A stretch of 64,000 nucleotides of DNA from Kiloniellales bacterium (lineage in GTDB: Bacteria; Pseudomonadota; Alphaproteobacteria; Kiloniellales; JAKSBE01), in assembly GCA_030066685.1 (NCBI GenBank), contig JASJBF010000001.1, positions 369,465 to 433,464 on the forward strand, in the 5' to 3' direction. Below the pieces are notes generated by a model. That model was not told where the DNA came from, made no database searches, and worked only from the letters and a program-made list of their open reading frames with translations. Numbering within the stretch: position 1 is the first letter of the stretch; each line of letters begins with the position of its first letter. Shown in pieces: positions 7,934 to 15,502 of the stretch. The position numbers were made by a program, and so were the translations under genes.

Positions 7934-7972
7934 TTGTAGTGACTTGGAAGCATATTTTATGCGTCACTACAA
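7934..7972. repeat. 39-base imperfect inverted repeat in the upstream region
   Basis: TTGTAGTGAC (7934-7943) and GTCACTACAA (7963-7972) are exact reverse complements. Inside, GCATA (7950-7954) pairs with TATGC (7958-7962) around TTT. The result is a 15-pair stem with a six-base bulge on one side. It starts 20 bases upstream of the coiled-coil gene and could be its operator, an untranslated hairpin or a mobile-element relic. The core is AT-rich against a GC-rich background. Confidence 0.55.
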
Positions 7973-8047
7973 GCGCCGCGAGTGCACAGGCCCCTTCAAC
8001 GCGGCGAGAAGGCCCGTAGGATGGAAGTTCCACGTCCTGTCGCCCGC

Positions 8048-9028
8048 TCAGGGCGACGTCGGAGCGGCGGGCGGTGCCGGCACCGCGTCACGCTTGCGCA
8101 GCTGGCTTTCGCGATAGGCGATGTAGCTGGTGCTGATCACGATGATCGCGCCGCCGAGCCAGATGAAGGCGTCCGGCAGCTCCGCGAAGAGGAGGTACCC
8201 GAGGATCGTCACCCAGATCAGCTTCAGGAAGTCGAAGGGCATGACCGCACCGGGCTCCGCTTCCTTCAGGGACTGGGCCAGGGCGAGCTGCGCCAGGGTG
8301 CCGAGGATGCCGATGACCAGCAGCCAGGCAAGGGCCGCCAGCGACGGCGTGCGCCAGACCAAAAGCGCGGGCAGGAAGGACAGTAGCGCCAGGAGGACGT
8401 TCATGTAGGCGGTGATTGTCAGGCTCGACTCGCTCCGACCCAGGACCCGAATGACGATCATGGTCGCCGCCCAGAGCACGGCCGCGACCAGGGTCAGGAC
8501 GGAGCCGAGGTCGATGCCCTGGAGCCCCGGGCGCAGGATCACAACGGTGCCGAGAAAGCCGAGCAGGATCGCGGTCCAGCGCCGGAGGTGAACCCGCTCG
8601 CGCAGCAAGACGACACTCAGGACCGCAGCGAAGATCGGCGCCGTGAAGGCCAGGGCGGTGACCTGAGCGATCGGGGTCAGGGTGAGCGCGGTGAAGAAGG
8701 ACAGCATGGCGGCCACATTGAGCAGCGCCCTGAGACCGTGCAGGCCCAGGCGGCGCGTACGGAACACGGCCAACCCGGTCGTCAGCATCAGTGGCAAGAA
8801 GACCACCAACCCGAAGGCGTTGCGGAAGAAGGCGATCTGGAAGGGATGCAGCTCGGCCGAGACGTAGCGGACGAGAACGTGCATGGCGGCGAAGCCGACG
8901 GTCGAGGCCACCATCAAGAGGATGCCACGGCTGGTCGGCGTAAGAGCCGCCCAGCTCCCGCCAGCGGCGGGCGCCGTCTCTCCCGGCGCTGTGGTCCCGC
9001 TCTCGCCCTCCGGCCGCTGACCGTCCAA
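8048..9028 (-). CDS. DMT-superfamily (EamA) transporter
   Basis: 326 residues. About ten hydrophobic helices are arranged as two EamA repeats (about 35-165 and 180-310), with the repeat motif RNAFGLVVFLPL after helix 2 and AFTAPIFAAVLSVVLLRERV at the end of the first half. The second-half counterpart is PFDFLKLIWVTILGYLLFAE. The N-terminal 30 residues are Gly/Pro/Glu-rich and cytosolic. Family members export metabolites or amino acids across the inner membrane, and the substrate is not predictable here. The C-terminal tail is basic, then proline-rich. Confidence 0.9.
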   Translation of the reverse strand: MDGQRPEGESGTTAPGETAPAAGGSWAALTPTSRGILLMVASTVGFAAMHVLVRYVSAELHPFQIAFFRNAFGLVVFLPLMLTTGLAVFRTRRLGLHGLRALLNVAAMLSFFTALTLTPIAQVTALAFTAPIFAAVLSVVLLRERVHLRRWTAILLGFLGTVVILRPGLQGIDLGSVLTLVAAVLWAATMIVIRVLGRSESSLTITAYMNVLLALLSFLPALLVWRTPSLAALAWLLVIGILGTLAQLALAQSLKEAEPGAVMPFDFLKLIWVTILGYLLFAELPDAFIWLGGAIIVISTSYIAYRESQLRKRDAVPAPPAAPTSP

Positions 9029-9114
9029 GCGCCGCCCCCCCGCCTTGATCCCATCAAGGACTTACCATAGAAGCGCCACACTGCCCTCCCAGATAATCGC
9101 TTCAAGGAGCGCGC

Positions 9115-9447
9115 ATGACCGCTTTCGTCGCCTACGTCCCGATCTACAAGACAAGGCTGGGCTCACCGTCCAAAGGCCTGATGAAAAGGCGTTTCCAGGT
9201 TCGCGACTTCGTCTGCGATCGGGGCCGCCTGCTGGCCGAGTTCCTGGACGCGACCCGGCTCGGGACGCCGGAAAGCGTGGTCCTGCGCGAGGCCAGGCGC
9301 TTTGCCCGGGAGCACGAAGCGGTGCTCCTAATCGCCGCCGGCGGCCCGCTGCGGGTCGAGGCCTCTGCCGTCGGGCAGAGCCTGCCGGCTCAGGCGGACG
9401 GCGGGCCCTTGAGCTCGACCGTGTTGCCGTCCGGGTCCTCGATGTAG
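9115..9447 (+). CDS. short protein resembling a serine-recombinase N-terminal domain, catalytic serine lost
   Basis: 110 residues from ATG 9115 with a strong AAGGAGC at 9104-9110. The pattern AYVPIYKTRLGSPSKGLMKR, VRDFVCDRGRLLAEFLDATR and AREHEAVLLIAA follows the resolvase N-terminal fold (Y-x-RVS-x2-Q, then a V-x-F-x8-LLAEF segment, then an ALLIA strand). The nucleophile motif RVS is replaced by PIYKT, and no DNA-binding domain follows. Similarity is judged by eye. It may be a relic or a repurposed fragment. Its last 58 bases overlap the convergent VOC gene, so the C-terminus is doubtful. Confidence 0.5.
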   Translation: MTAFVAYVPIYKTRLGSPSKGLMKRRFQVRDFVCDRGRLLAEFLDATRLGTPESVVLREARRFAREHEAVLLIAAGGPLRVEASAVGQSLPAQADGGPLSSTVLPSGSSM

Positions 9448-9776
9448 AGCGAAGGCCCGCTGCCCTCCGCTCCGTAGCGGGAGGCGACTTCGCCGACCGC
9501 GACCCCGTGGCCCTCCAGGTGGCGGCGTAAGGCCGCTTCGTCGAAGGGGTCGATGCGCAGGGCGAAGTGGTCCATGTTGCCCGTCCCGGCGTCAGGCGAG
9601 GACTCCGCGAGGATCAGGTCGATGAGGGACTCGCCCGCACGCAGCTGCACGAGCGATATGCTTTCGACGCGCCGTTCCTCGCGGCAGCCGAGCACGTCTT
9701 GGTAAAAGGCGATCGCGCGGTCGAGGTCGGCGACCCGCAGGACAACGTGGTCCAGGCGCCGGATGGAAAAGGCCAT
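9390..9776 (-). CDS. VOC-family (glyoxalase-like) protein
   Basis: 128 residues, one vicinal-oxygen-chelate module. The N-terminal RRLDHVVLRVADLDRAIAFY carries the first metal histidine; MDHFALRI in the middle and LYIEDPDGNTVELKGP at the end carry the second histidine and the glutamate. The layout is that of glyoxalase/fosfomycin-resistance/dioxygenase superfamily members that act as dimers in the cytoplasm. The substrate is unknown. The gene converges on and overlaps the recombinase-like ORF. Confidence 0.9.
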   Translation of the reverse strand: MAFSIRRLDHVVLRVADLDRAIAFYQDVLGCREERRVESISLVQLRAGESLIDLILAESSPDAGTGNMDHFALRIDPFDEAALRRHLEGHGVAVGEVASRYGAEGSGPSLYIEDPDGNTVELKGPPSA

Positions 9777-9847
9777 GGAGCGATCCTTCCAGGTGTGTCC
9801 GCCAAGCCCAGGATATCAGGATCCACTCCGGGAACTTCAACGACTCG

Positions 9848-10075
9848 TCACGGCAATAGAAAGCTCAAGGCTTCCTCCGCCGCGGCCAGGTGGTAGCCGA
9901 CCTCTCCGGCGAACCAGAGCAGATCGAGCGAGGAGCTTGCGGCCAGGGAGTCCCAGCCGAGCTTCGCAACCAGCACCAGGAGGAGTGCCGAGAGCAGCCC
10001 CAGCTCGCCCAGCGGCCCCGGACGCCAGCGCCGTCGCTTGCCCTTCGAGGGCCCCTGTCGCCGTTTCCTGCTCAT
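9848..10075 (-). CDS. small basic membrane protein
   Basis: 75 residues from ATG 10075, chosen over ATG 10105 because GGAGG lies seven bases before it. The N-terminal 22 residues are strongly basic (MSRKRRQGPSKGKRRRWRPG), followed by one or two hydrophobic segments (GLLSALLLVLVAKLGW and LDLLWFAGEVGYHL). The positive N-terminus should stay in the cytoplasm. I do not recognise a family. It lies downstream of the TAXI-like gene and may be the last gene of that operon. Confidence 0.5.
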   Translation of the reverse strand: MSRKRRQGPSKGKRRRWRPGPLGELGLLSALLLVLVAKLGWDSLAASSSLDLLWFAGEVGYHLAAAEEALSFLLP

Positions 10076-10165
10076 CGCCGGCCTCCGCCATCTCCTTCCG
10101 GACATGGTGTCCGACTGTGACGAAGCGAAGGCAGGACGGCGGCAAGCCCCGGGCGCGGCCGTTCT

Positions 10166-10741
10166 TTAGTGGCGATGCTCCGCACCATCCGTCGGCTCGG
10201 GGGCTGGCCCGGCCGGTTCCGGCTCGCCGGATAGGAAGACCACGACGCCGGGATGCAGGGGCAGGGCGGCGCCAGGTCCGGGATCCTCCGCACCGAGCGC
10301 TTCGGCCACACGGTAGGCGTGGGCCGCCGGAAAGGCCGCCCGGGCGACCAGCAGATGGTCCCCAGCCAGAACCTGCAGCAGGCGCAGGTCGATCGGGCCG
10401 TAGCCCTTGGACGCCCCCTCCCCGGTCCGCATATCCCGGGCGGTCTCGGCATCGACCACCGCAAGGTCCATCTGCCCGGTGCTGAGCAGGCTGGCCATGC
10501 GCTCCGCGCTGGCCGCCCGGCTGGGCCTCGCCCGGCTCTCCGGCAGGACCGCCGCCAGACGCTCGGCCAGGCCGCGGCACTTCGCATAGCCCTCTGGGTC
10601 CCGTTTGCTGGCCAGGATCATCAGGTGCCGCTTGCGATAGACGACCCACTGCCGGTAGGGCGTGTGAGCCGGCAGCAGCCCGGCGGCCGCAACGAGCAGG
10701 GCCGCGCGCCCCGCGACGCCCAGGAATCGGCGCCGTTCCAT
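10166..10741 (-). CDS. TAT-exported TAXI/solute-binding-like protein
   Basis: 191 residues from ATG 10741, which sits four bases after the formamidase-like stop with GGGGAG before it. The N-terminus MERRRFLGVAGRAALLVAAA has a twin-arginine pattern (RRRFLG). The body has binding-protein features such as LAERLAAVLPES, MASLLSTGQMDLAVVDAETA and VLAGDHLLVARAAFPAAHAY, close in pattern to TAXI-type TRAP receptors, but is shorter than their usual 300 or more residues. It is probably periplasmic. Its position suggests it serves the same substrate as the neighbouring formamidase-like enzyme. Confidence 0.55.
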   Translation of the reverse strand: MERRRFLGVAGRAALLVAAAGLLPAHTPYRQWVVYRKRHLMILASKRDPEGYAKCRGLAERLAAVLPESRARPSRAASAERMASLLSTGQMDLAVVDAETARDMRTGEGASKGYGPIDLRLLQVLAGDHLLVARAAFPAAHAYRVAEALGAEDPGPGAALPLHPGVVVFLSGEPEPAGPAPEPTDGAEHRH

Positions 10742-10745
10742 GGCC

Positions 10746-12011
10746 TTACTCCCCTTCGAAGACATCGAGGTTGAGGATCGCCGTGACCACGTAGTTGGGC
10801 ACGTCGACCACCTGGCCGACCCGCAGGTCGACCGCCACGCTGGCCAGGATGTAGGCCTGCTCTCGGGTCAGGTTGTGCTCCTCGACCATGTAATCGATCA
10901 TCTGGATCAGGGCGTCGCGCGCAGCCAGGGTCAGGCTCTCGGAAAGGTTCTCCAGGTCGGCGATCTTCTGGGAGTCGAGGTAGGTGTCGTAGACTGGGAT
11001 CGTGCCCTTGTCCTTCAGCGGCAGGCCGACGGTGGCGTAGAAGTTCGACGGCATGGTCGCCTTGAGCTCCGCGCCGCCCTCGAAATGCGGCTGGCTGACA
11101 TCCTCGGCCAGGTCCTCCAGCACCTCGGTGACCACGGTCACCCTGGCGCCCATCTCGATCGCCGTGCCCGAGACCTCGCCGTCGCCCTGGGCGTAGTGCA
11201 CGTCGCCGACGAAGAGGCCGCAGCCGTCGACGAAGCAGGGCAGCAGCAGGGTCGTGCCGACCTGCATCTGCTTGACGTCCATGTTGCCACCGTTCTCGCG
11301 CGGCGGGATGGTGCGCAGGCACTTGTCCTTGTGGCTGCCCTCGGCGCCGCAGAGCGCCGCAGGCAGAGCGCCGGCCGGCAAGGGCATCAGAGCGATGCCG
11401 CCGGCCTCGGCCAGGGCGCCCTCACGGGCCAGCCAGGCCTCGACCTCCGACTCGCCCGGCAGCACGCCGACCGAGCCCATGAAGCCCTGGAAGGGCACCG
11501 CCACGCCTGGCATCTGGTCCGAGACTGCCTTCAGGCGACTGGTCTTCCAGTTGACGATGTAGGGGTCGGGGTAGAGGTCCCGCAGGAAGCCGAAGCCCGG
11601 CACGATCACGGTGTAGCCGTACTGGTCCGGCTCTATGTCGACCAGGGTCACGGCGAGGACGTCGCCGCGCTCGGCGCCCTCGATGAAGACCGGCCCGGTC
11701 ATGGGATGCACCAGGGACAGGTCCAGGGCCGTGACGTCCTCGACCGTGGAGTCCAGGTCGAGGTCGCTGTCCAGGGCATCGCGGGTCTCGAACACGATGT
11801 AGTCGCCCGCCTCGGCCCGCGCTGCTGGCGGGATCGCCGGATGATAGCGGTTGAAGCACTTGGGATCGTCGGCGCAGTGAGCGCCGGTCTTCTCGACCAC
11901 GACCCGGGTCTGCCAGGTCACGTCGCTGGTGTCGGCGACGGCGGCCGTGGACGAGGCGATCGTCACGGCAAAGGCCGCCAGGATGCCGGATAGCTTGAGA
12001 TTGGACTGCAT
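10746..12011 (-). CDS. periplasmic acetamidase/formamidase-family protein
   Basis: 421 residues from ATG 12011 with GGAGGAAG upstream. A signal peptide covers about 1-29 (MQSNLKLSGILAAFAVTIAS, then AAVADT). The rest follows the FmdA_AmdA fold: CFNRYHPAIPPAARAEAGDY, LVHPMTGPVFIEGAERGDVL, GFMGSVGVLP, GGNMDVKQMQVGTTLLLPCF and VGDVHYAQGDGEVSGTAIE. Known members hydrolyse formamide or short amides to acid and ammonia, usually in the cytoplasm; the export signal here is notable. A 286-base gap separates it from the cyclase gene, so it may have its own promoter. Confidence 0.85.
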   Translation of the reverse strand: MQSNLKLSGILAAFAVTIASSTAAVADTSDVTWQTRVVVEKTGAHCADDPKCFNRYHPAIPPAARAEAGDYIVFETRDALDSDLDLDSTVEDVTALDLSLVHPMTGPVFIEGAERGDVLAVTLVDIEPDQYGYTVIVPGFGFLRDLYPDPYIVNWKTSRLKAVSDQMPGVAVPFQGFMGSVGVLPGESEVEAWLAREGALAEAGGIALMPLPAGALPAALCGAEGSHKDKCLRTIPPRENGGNMDVKQMQVGTTLLLPCFVDGCGLFVGDVHYAQGDGEVSGTAIEMGARVTVVTEVLEDLAEDVSQPHFEGGAELKATMPSNFYATVGLPLKDKGTIPVYDTYLDSQKIADLENLSESLTLAARDALIQMIDYMVEEHNLTREQAYILASVAVDLRVGQVVDVPNYVVTAILNLDVFEGE

Positions 12012-12297
12012 GTCTTCCTCCCCTGTTCCGGGCGCCGCGCATCGCGGGCCCGATCCTGGCCAAAGGCGCGTGCGCTCGCGCACAACGTCTCCGGTGGCAC
12101 AGCGACGCCTTTCCAGGTTTCCTTGTGGTTCAAAGCTTAAGGCCAGGCCGTTCGGCTTCGCAAGGCGGACCCTGCGGTCGCGCGCCCGGCCGTTCCTGCA
12201 TCCCTGCAGTTCGCGGCGGGACGAGCCCGGCAGACCGGCTCGGAGGTATTGAGATTCAATCGCTTGAGGAGCGGCCTTCGCTCGGCCGTCGAAGCCC

Positions 12298-12966
12298 TCA
12301 GGCGTCCGGCATCGCGATCGCACGGACGGGCGCGCCGTCGCTGTCCTCGATCTTGAGCGGCAGGCAGCAGAACCAGACGCGGTCCCGGTCGAGCGCCTGG
12401 GTGTTGACCAGGTACTCGATCAGCACCACGCCGTTGCGTAGCAGGACGTCGTGGGTGACCTGTTCCTCGATCGGCCGGACCTCGCCCTTCAGCAGCAGGC
12501 GGATCGGATAGTCCTGGGGGAAGTCGAAGCCGACCGCCCGCGGCTGCCGCTCGAGGAGCCACTCGGCGCCGTCGCGGGTGATGTAGGGCGCTTCGGTCCA
12601 GAACTCCGGGGTCTCAATAGAGCGCCGCGCGCCCCAGGCGGTCTTGAAGAGCGCGATATCGCCGGGCCGCAGGTGACCGGCGCGGGCCGCCAGCGCGGCC
12701 CCGTCCAGGGCCGTCTCCGGCGCGATGCCGGTGAAGTCCAAGACCGCCGCCTCGCCGATCGTGGTCTCCAGCGGGATGTCGCTGGTGGTCGGGCCGCCGG
12801 GCACCATGTGGCGCGGGCTGTCCATGTGGGTAAAGCCGTGGACCGTCCAGCCCAGGCGCGTGACCTGGAAGACGTCGCCCTTCTCCAGGTCGCCGCGGAC
12901 ACTCCGCTCGACCGGCCAGCGGAAGTGGTCAGCGATCGGCGTGCTGAGGTCTACGATTCGGGACAT
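12298..12966 (-). CDS. cyclase-family protein (kynurenine-formamidase-like hydrolase)
   Basis: 222 residues. The opening SRIVDLSTPIADHFRWPVE and metal motif HGFTHMDSPRHMVPG (a variant of HxGTHxDxPxH), followed by LRPGDIALFKTAWG, place it in the cyclase/KynB superfamily of metal-dependent amide and lactone hydrolases. The cysteine pair FCCLPLKIEDSDGAPVRAIA is near the C-terminus. ATG 12966 has AGGAG upstream and overlaps the end of the SAF-domain gene by 38 bases. With the transporter genes it suggests a pathway step opening an amide or lactone. Confidence 0.85.
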   Translation of the reverse strand: MSRIVDLSTPIADHFRWPVERSVRGDLEKGDVFQVTRLGWTVHGFTHMDSPRHMVPGGPTTSDIPLETTIGEAAVLDFTGIAPETALDGAALAARAGHLRPGDIALFKTAWGARRSIETPEFWTEAPYITRDGAEWLLERQPRAVGFDFPQDYPIRLLLKGEVRPIEEQVTHDVLLRNGVVLIEYLVNTQALDRDRVWFCCLPLKIEDSDGAPVRAIAMPDA

Positions 12967-14374
12967 CGGCTAAGCTCCTGATATCCGTACAAAAGGTTCG
13001 TCCCTTGCCGGTCGGGTCACGAAAGGCTTCGTCCTGCCGCCGCCGCAGGGCCAGGAGGATCGAGTCCTCGGGCAAGGCCACGTCCGCGAGGGTGATCGTG
13101 GTCCCGGGCGCCAGGTCGCGTCGCAGTCTGGCCCCGGCCGCCAGGTAGTAGGGCAGCGGCGCCGAAGGGCCTAGGGGCGCTGCTGGAACCAGGCGGGGCG
13201 CCACGCCGGGCAGCGCATGGCGTTCGCCGAGCGCCAGGACCTGCCCCTCGGTCAAGGCTTCGGCGGTCACGCCGGCCAGGTCGACGCGCGGACGCGGCAA
13301 GGGTCCTCGTCTCCGCGGCTCGACCGTCTCCAGCAGGGAGATTGCCGCCTCGGCGCCGAGCAGATGCACCGGGTTGTGAACCATCAGGCGACGGCCGTCG
13401 CGGCTGACCGGCAGGCCCTTCGCCGCCAGCAGCGCGCCGAGCTCGGGGTCGCAATCGACGACCGCGAAGACCCCGCCCGCGAAGCCGAGCTCGTCGCGCC
13501 GGCGCAGGCAGACGAAGGCAGCGACGCGACCGGCGCACGCCAGGATGCCGCCGCCATCGGTCTCGCGAAAAACCTCGGGCAGCTCGCCCGGCCTGAGGAA
13601 GGGCGCGTGCATTTCGGGACGGTCGGGCGCCAGATCCGACCAGTTGGCGACGATCCCCAGCTCGCAGAGATCCGGCACGGTCTGCCGGATCGCACCGGCC
13701 AGGCAATCCGCCCGGCCGGACAGCGTTGCGGCCACCGCATCCGGGTCGAGCTCCCAGAAGCGCCTCAGGTTTGGGGTGTCTAGCCGCTGCCCCCTGCACT
13801 CGGCGGTGCCGAGACTGGGGTCCGCGACCACGTCGTGCTCGGTCGCCTTGCCGGCCGCCACGATTGGGAAGCCCAGGGTCCTGAGGTGCGCGCAGAGCTT
13901 GATCAGAAGGCTGGGCTGATCGCCGTCGACCAGGGTGTAGCTCCGGCCCGCTTCAGCCGCGAGGCGGGCCAGGATCGGCCCGACCACGATGTCGGTCTCC
14001 TTGGTGACCATGGCGACGTGTTGGCCCGCCCCGATGGCCGCCAGGGCGTGGCGGGCCCCGGCCTCGGGCTGGCCGGTCGCCTCGACCAGGAGGTCGACCG
14101 GCAGACCCGCCAGGGCGTCCGCGTCGTCGGTGATCAGGATCCGACCCGGCACAAGCTCGGCCCCGGTATCGCCGCCCGGACCGGCCCGGAGGATCTCGTC
14201 ATCGTCGAAGCCCGCCGCCTTCGCCGTAGCTATCGCCCGCCCCGGATCAAGATCGCAGAGCACCTGGATCGACAGCCCTGCGAGCCTGCGCGACTGCGTA
14301 AGCAACGTACGGCCGAACGCGCCGGCGCCGACCAGGGCGGCGCGCAGGGGCGGGTTGGCCTCGTTGGTCGCCAC
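12929..14374 (-). CDS. SAF-domain homoserine-dehydrogenase-like oxidoreductase
   Basis: 481 residues from GTG 14374 with GAGGA upstream. The Rossmann motif ALVGAGAFGRTLLTQSRRLA is at about residues 13-32, followed by LVEATGQPEAGARHALAAIG and the catalytic-like KETDIVVGP region. The C-terminal 80 residues, from about 405 (LPYYLAAGARLRRDLAPGTT, ITLADVALPEDSILLALRRR), form a SAF domain. This is the COG4091 architecture, annotated as predicted homoserine dehydrogenase but with no agreed substrate. It lies downstream of the PdxA-like gene and overlaps the cyclase gene, so it belongs to the same catabolic operon. Confidence 0.85.
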   Translation of the reverse strand: MATNEANPPLRAALVGAGAFGRTLLTQSRRLAGLSIQVLCDLDPGRAIATAKAAGFDDDEILRAGPGGDTGAELVPGRILITDDADALAGLPVDLLVEATGQPEAGARHALAAIGAGQHVAMVTKETDIVVGPILARLAAEAGRSYTLVDGDQPSLLIKLCAHLRTLGFPIVAAGKATEHDVVADPSLGTAECRGQRLDTPNLRRFWELDPDAVAATLSGRADCLAGAIRQTVPDLCELGIVANWSDLAPDRPEMHAPFLRPGELPEVFRETDGGGILACAGRVAAFVCLRRRDELGFAGGVFAVVDCDPELGALLAAKGLPVSRDGRRLMVHNPVHLLGAEAAISLLETVEPRRRGPLPRPRVDLAGVTAEALTEGQVLALGERHALPGVAPRLVPAAPLGPSAPLPYYLAAGARLRRDLAPGTTITLADVALPEDSILLALRRRQDEAFRDPTGKGRTFCTDIRSLADVPNRRPQHADR

Positions 14375-14467
14375 GGCTGCGGATCCTCGAGGGTTTCGGC
14401 ACTGCGTTCAAACGCGCCGGAGACTATAGATCGGGCGCGGCGCCGAAGTCACACCGGCGAGACCGGA

Positions 14468-15493
14468 TCACGCCGCGGCGCCCCTGCCCGTTCCGTGGCC
14501 GCTTCGGCCCTGGGCCAGGCGCACCACGGTCATGAAGGCCCGGCGGGCCGGTTCGACCTCGGCCTTGTTCTGCCCGACGATGTCGAAGGCGGTGCCGTGG
14601 GCCGGCGTGGTGATGGGAAACGGCAGGCCGGCGAGGACCGAGACACCCATGTGGAAGCCGAGCAGCTTGATCGCGATCTGGCCCTGGTCGTGGTACATGC
14701 TGACCGCGCAGTCGTAGTGGCCGTCACGGACCTTGAGGTAGAGCGTGTCGGAGGGGAAAGGCCCCTCGCAGGCGATCTGAAGTTTCTGGGCCTGCTGCAC
14801 CGCCGGGGCGATGATCTCGATCTCCTCGCGGCCGATGTTGCCGCCTTCGCCGGCGTGGGGATTGAGCGCCGCCACCGCGATTCGCGGCCGGTCGAAGCCT
14901 GCGGCCCGCAGGGTCTCGTCGGCCAGCTTGATCGAGGCCACGATCTCCGCCGTCGTGAGCTGGTAGGCGACCTCCTTCAGGGGGATGTGCGAAGTCACGC
15001 GGGCGTTCCACATGCCGTCGATGACGTTGAACTCGCTGACCCGCCCCCGGTGGCCGATCCGCGCCTTCGCCCACTGGGTCTCGTCCTCGACGCCGAGCCC
15101 CGCCCGGTGCAGGGCGTCCTTGTTGAAGGGCAGGAAGCAGAGGCCATCCGCCCGGCCCTCGGCGCAGAGATCGAGGGCCAGGCCGTAGCCGGCCAGCACG
15201 GCCTCGCCTGCGGCCTTAGAAACCTCGCCCGGCCGGAGCGTCTCGAAGCCCGCAATCGGCAGGTCGAGCAGGTTCGGCCTCTCGTCCGAGAAGTCCGCCT
15301 CGCCCGCCGCCGAGATCAGGCGCGGCTCCAGGGTCACACCGGCGACCTGGCAGCCGTTCTCTAAGACCCGCCGGTCCGAGATGACCAGGATGTTGGCCGC
15401 GGCGCGCAGCTCCTCGATGGCCAGCAGCTTGGCCAGCAGCTCGGGCCCGATGCCGGTCGCGTCACCCTGAAGCAGTGCAATGGTCGGTTTCAT
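14468..15493 (-). CDS. PdxA-family dehydrogenase (PdxA2-like)
   Basis: 341 residues, full length for the 4-hydroxythreonine-4-phosphate dehydrogenase family: QGDATGIGPELLAKLL at the start, ALNPHAGEGGNIGREEIEII with the metal histidine and AHGTAFDIVGQNKAEVEPAR near the end. PdxA proper works in vitamin B6 synthesis. Paralogues (PdxA2) oxidise and decarboxylate four-carbon acid-sugar phosphates, and TphB of terephthalate degradation is in the same family. Position in a TRAP operon favours a catabolic paralogue. The DUF1537 kinase that accompanies the tetronate pathway is absent. Nine bases follow the DctM stop. Confidence 0.85.
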   Translation of the reverse strand: MKPTIALLQGDATGIGPELLAKLLAIEELRAAANILVISDRRVLENGCQVAGVTLEPRLISAAGEADFSDERPNLLDLPIAGFETLRPGEVSKAAGEAVLAGYGLALDLCAEGRADGLCFLPFNKDALHRAGLGVEDETQWAKARIGHRGRVSEFNVIDGMWNARVTSHIPLKEVAYQLTTAEIVASIKLADETLRAAGFDRPRIAVAALNPHAGEGGNIGREEIEIIAPAVQQAQKLQIACEGPFPSDTLYLKVRDGHYDCAVSMYHDQGQIAIKLLGFHMGVSVLAGLPFPITTPAHGTAFDIVGQNKAEVEPARRAFMTVVRLAQGRSGHGTGRGAAA

Positions 15494-15502
15494 GATCCAG
15501 GC

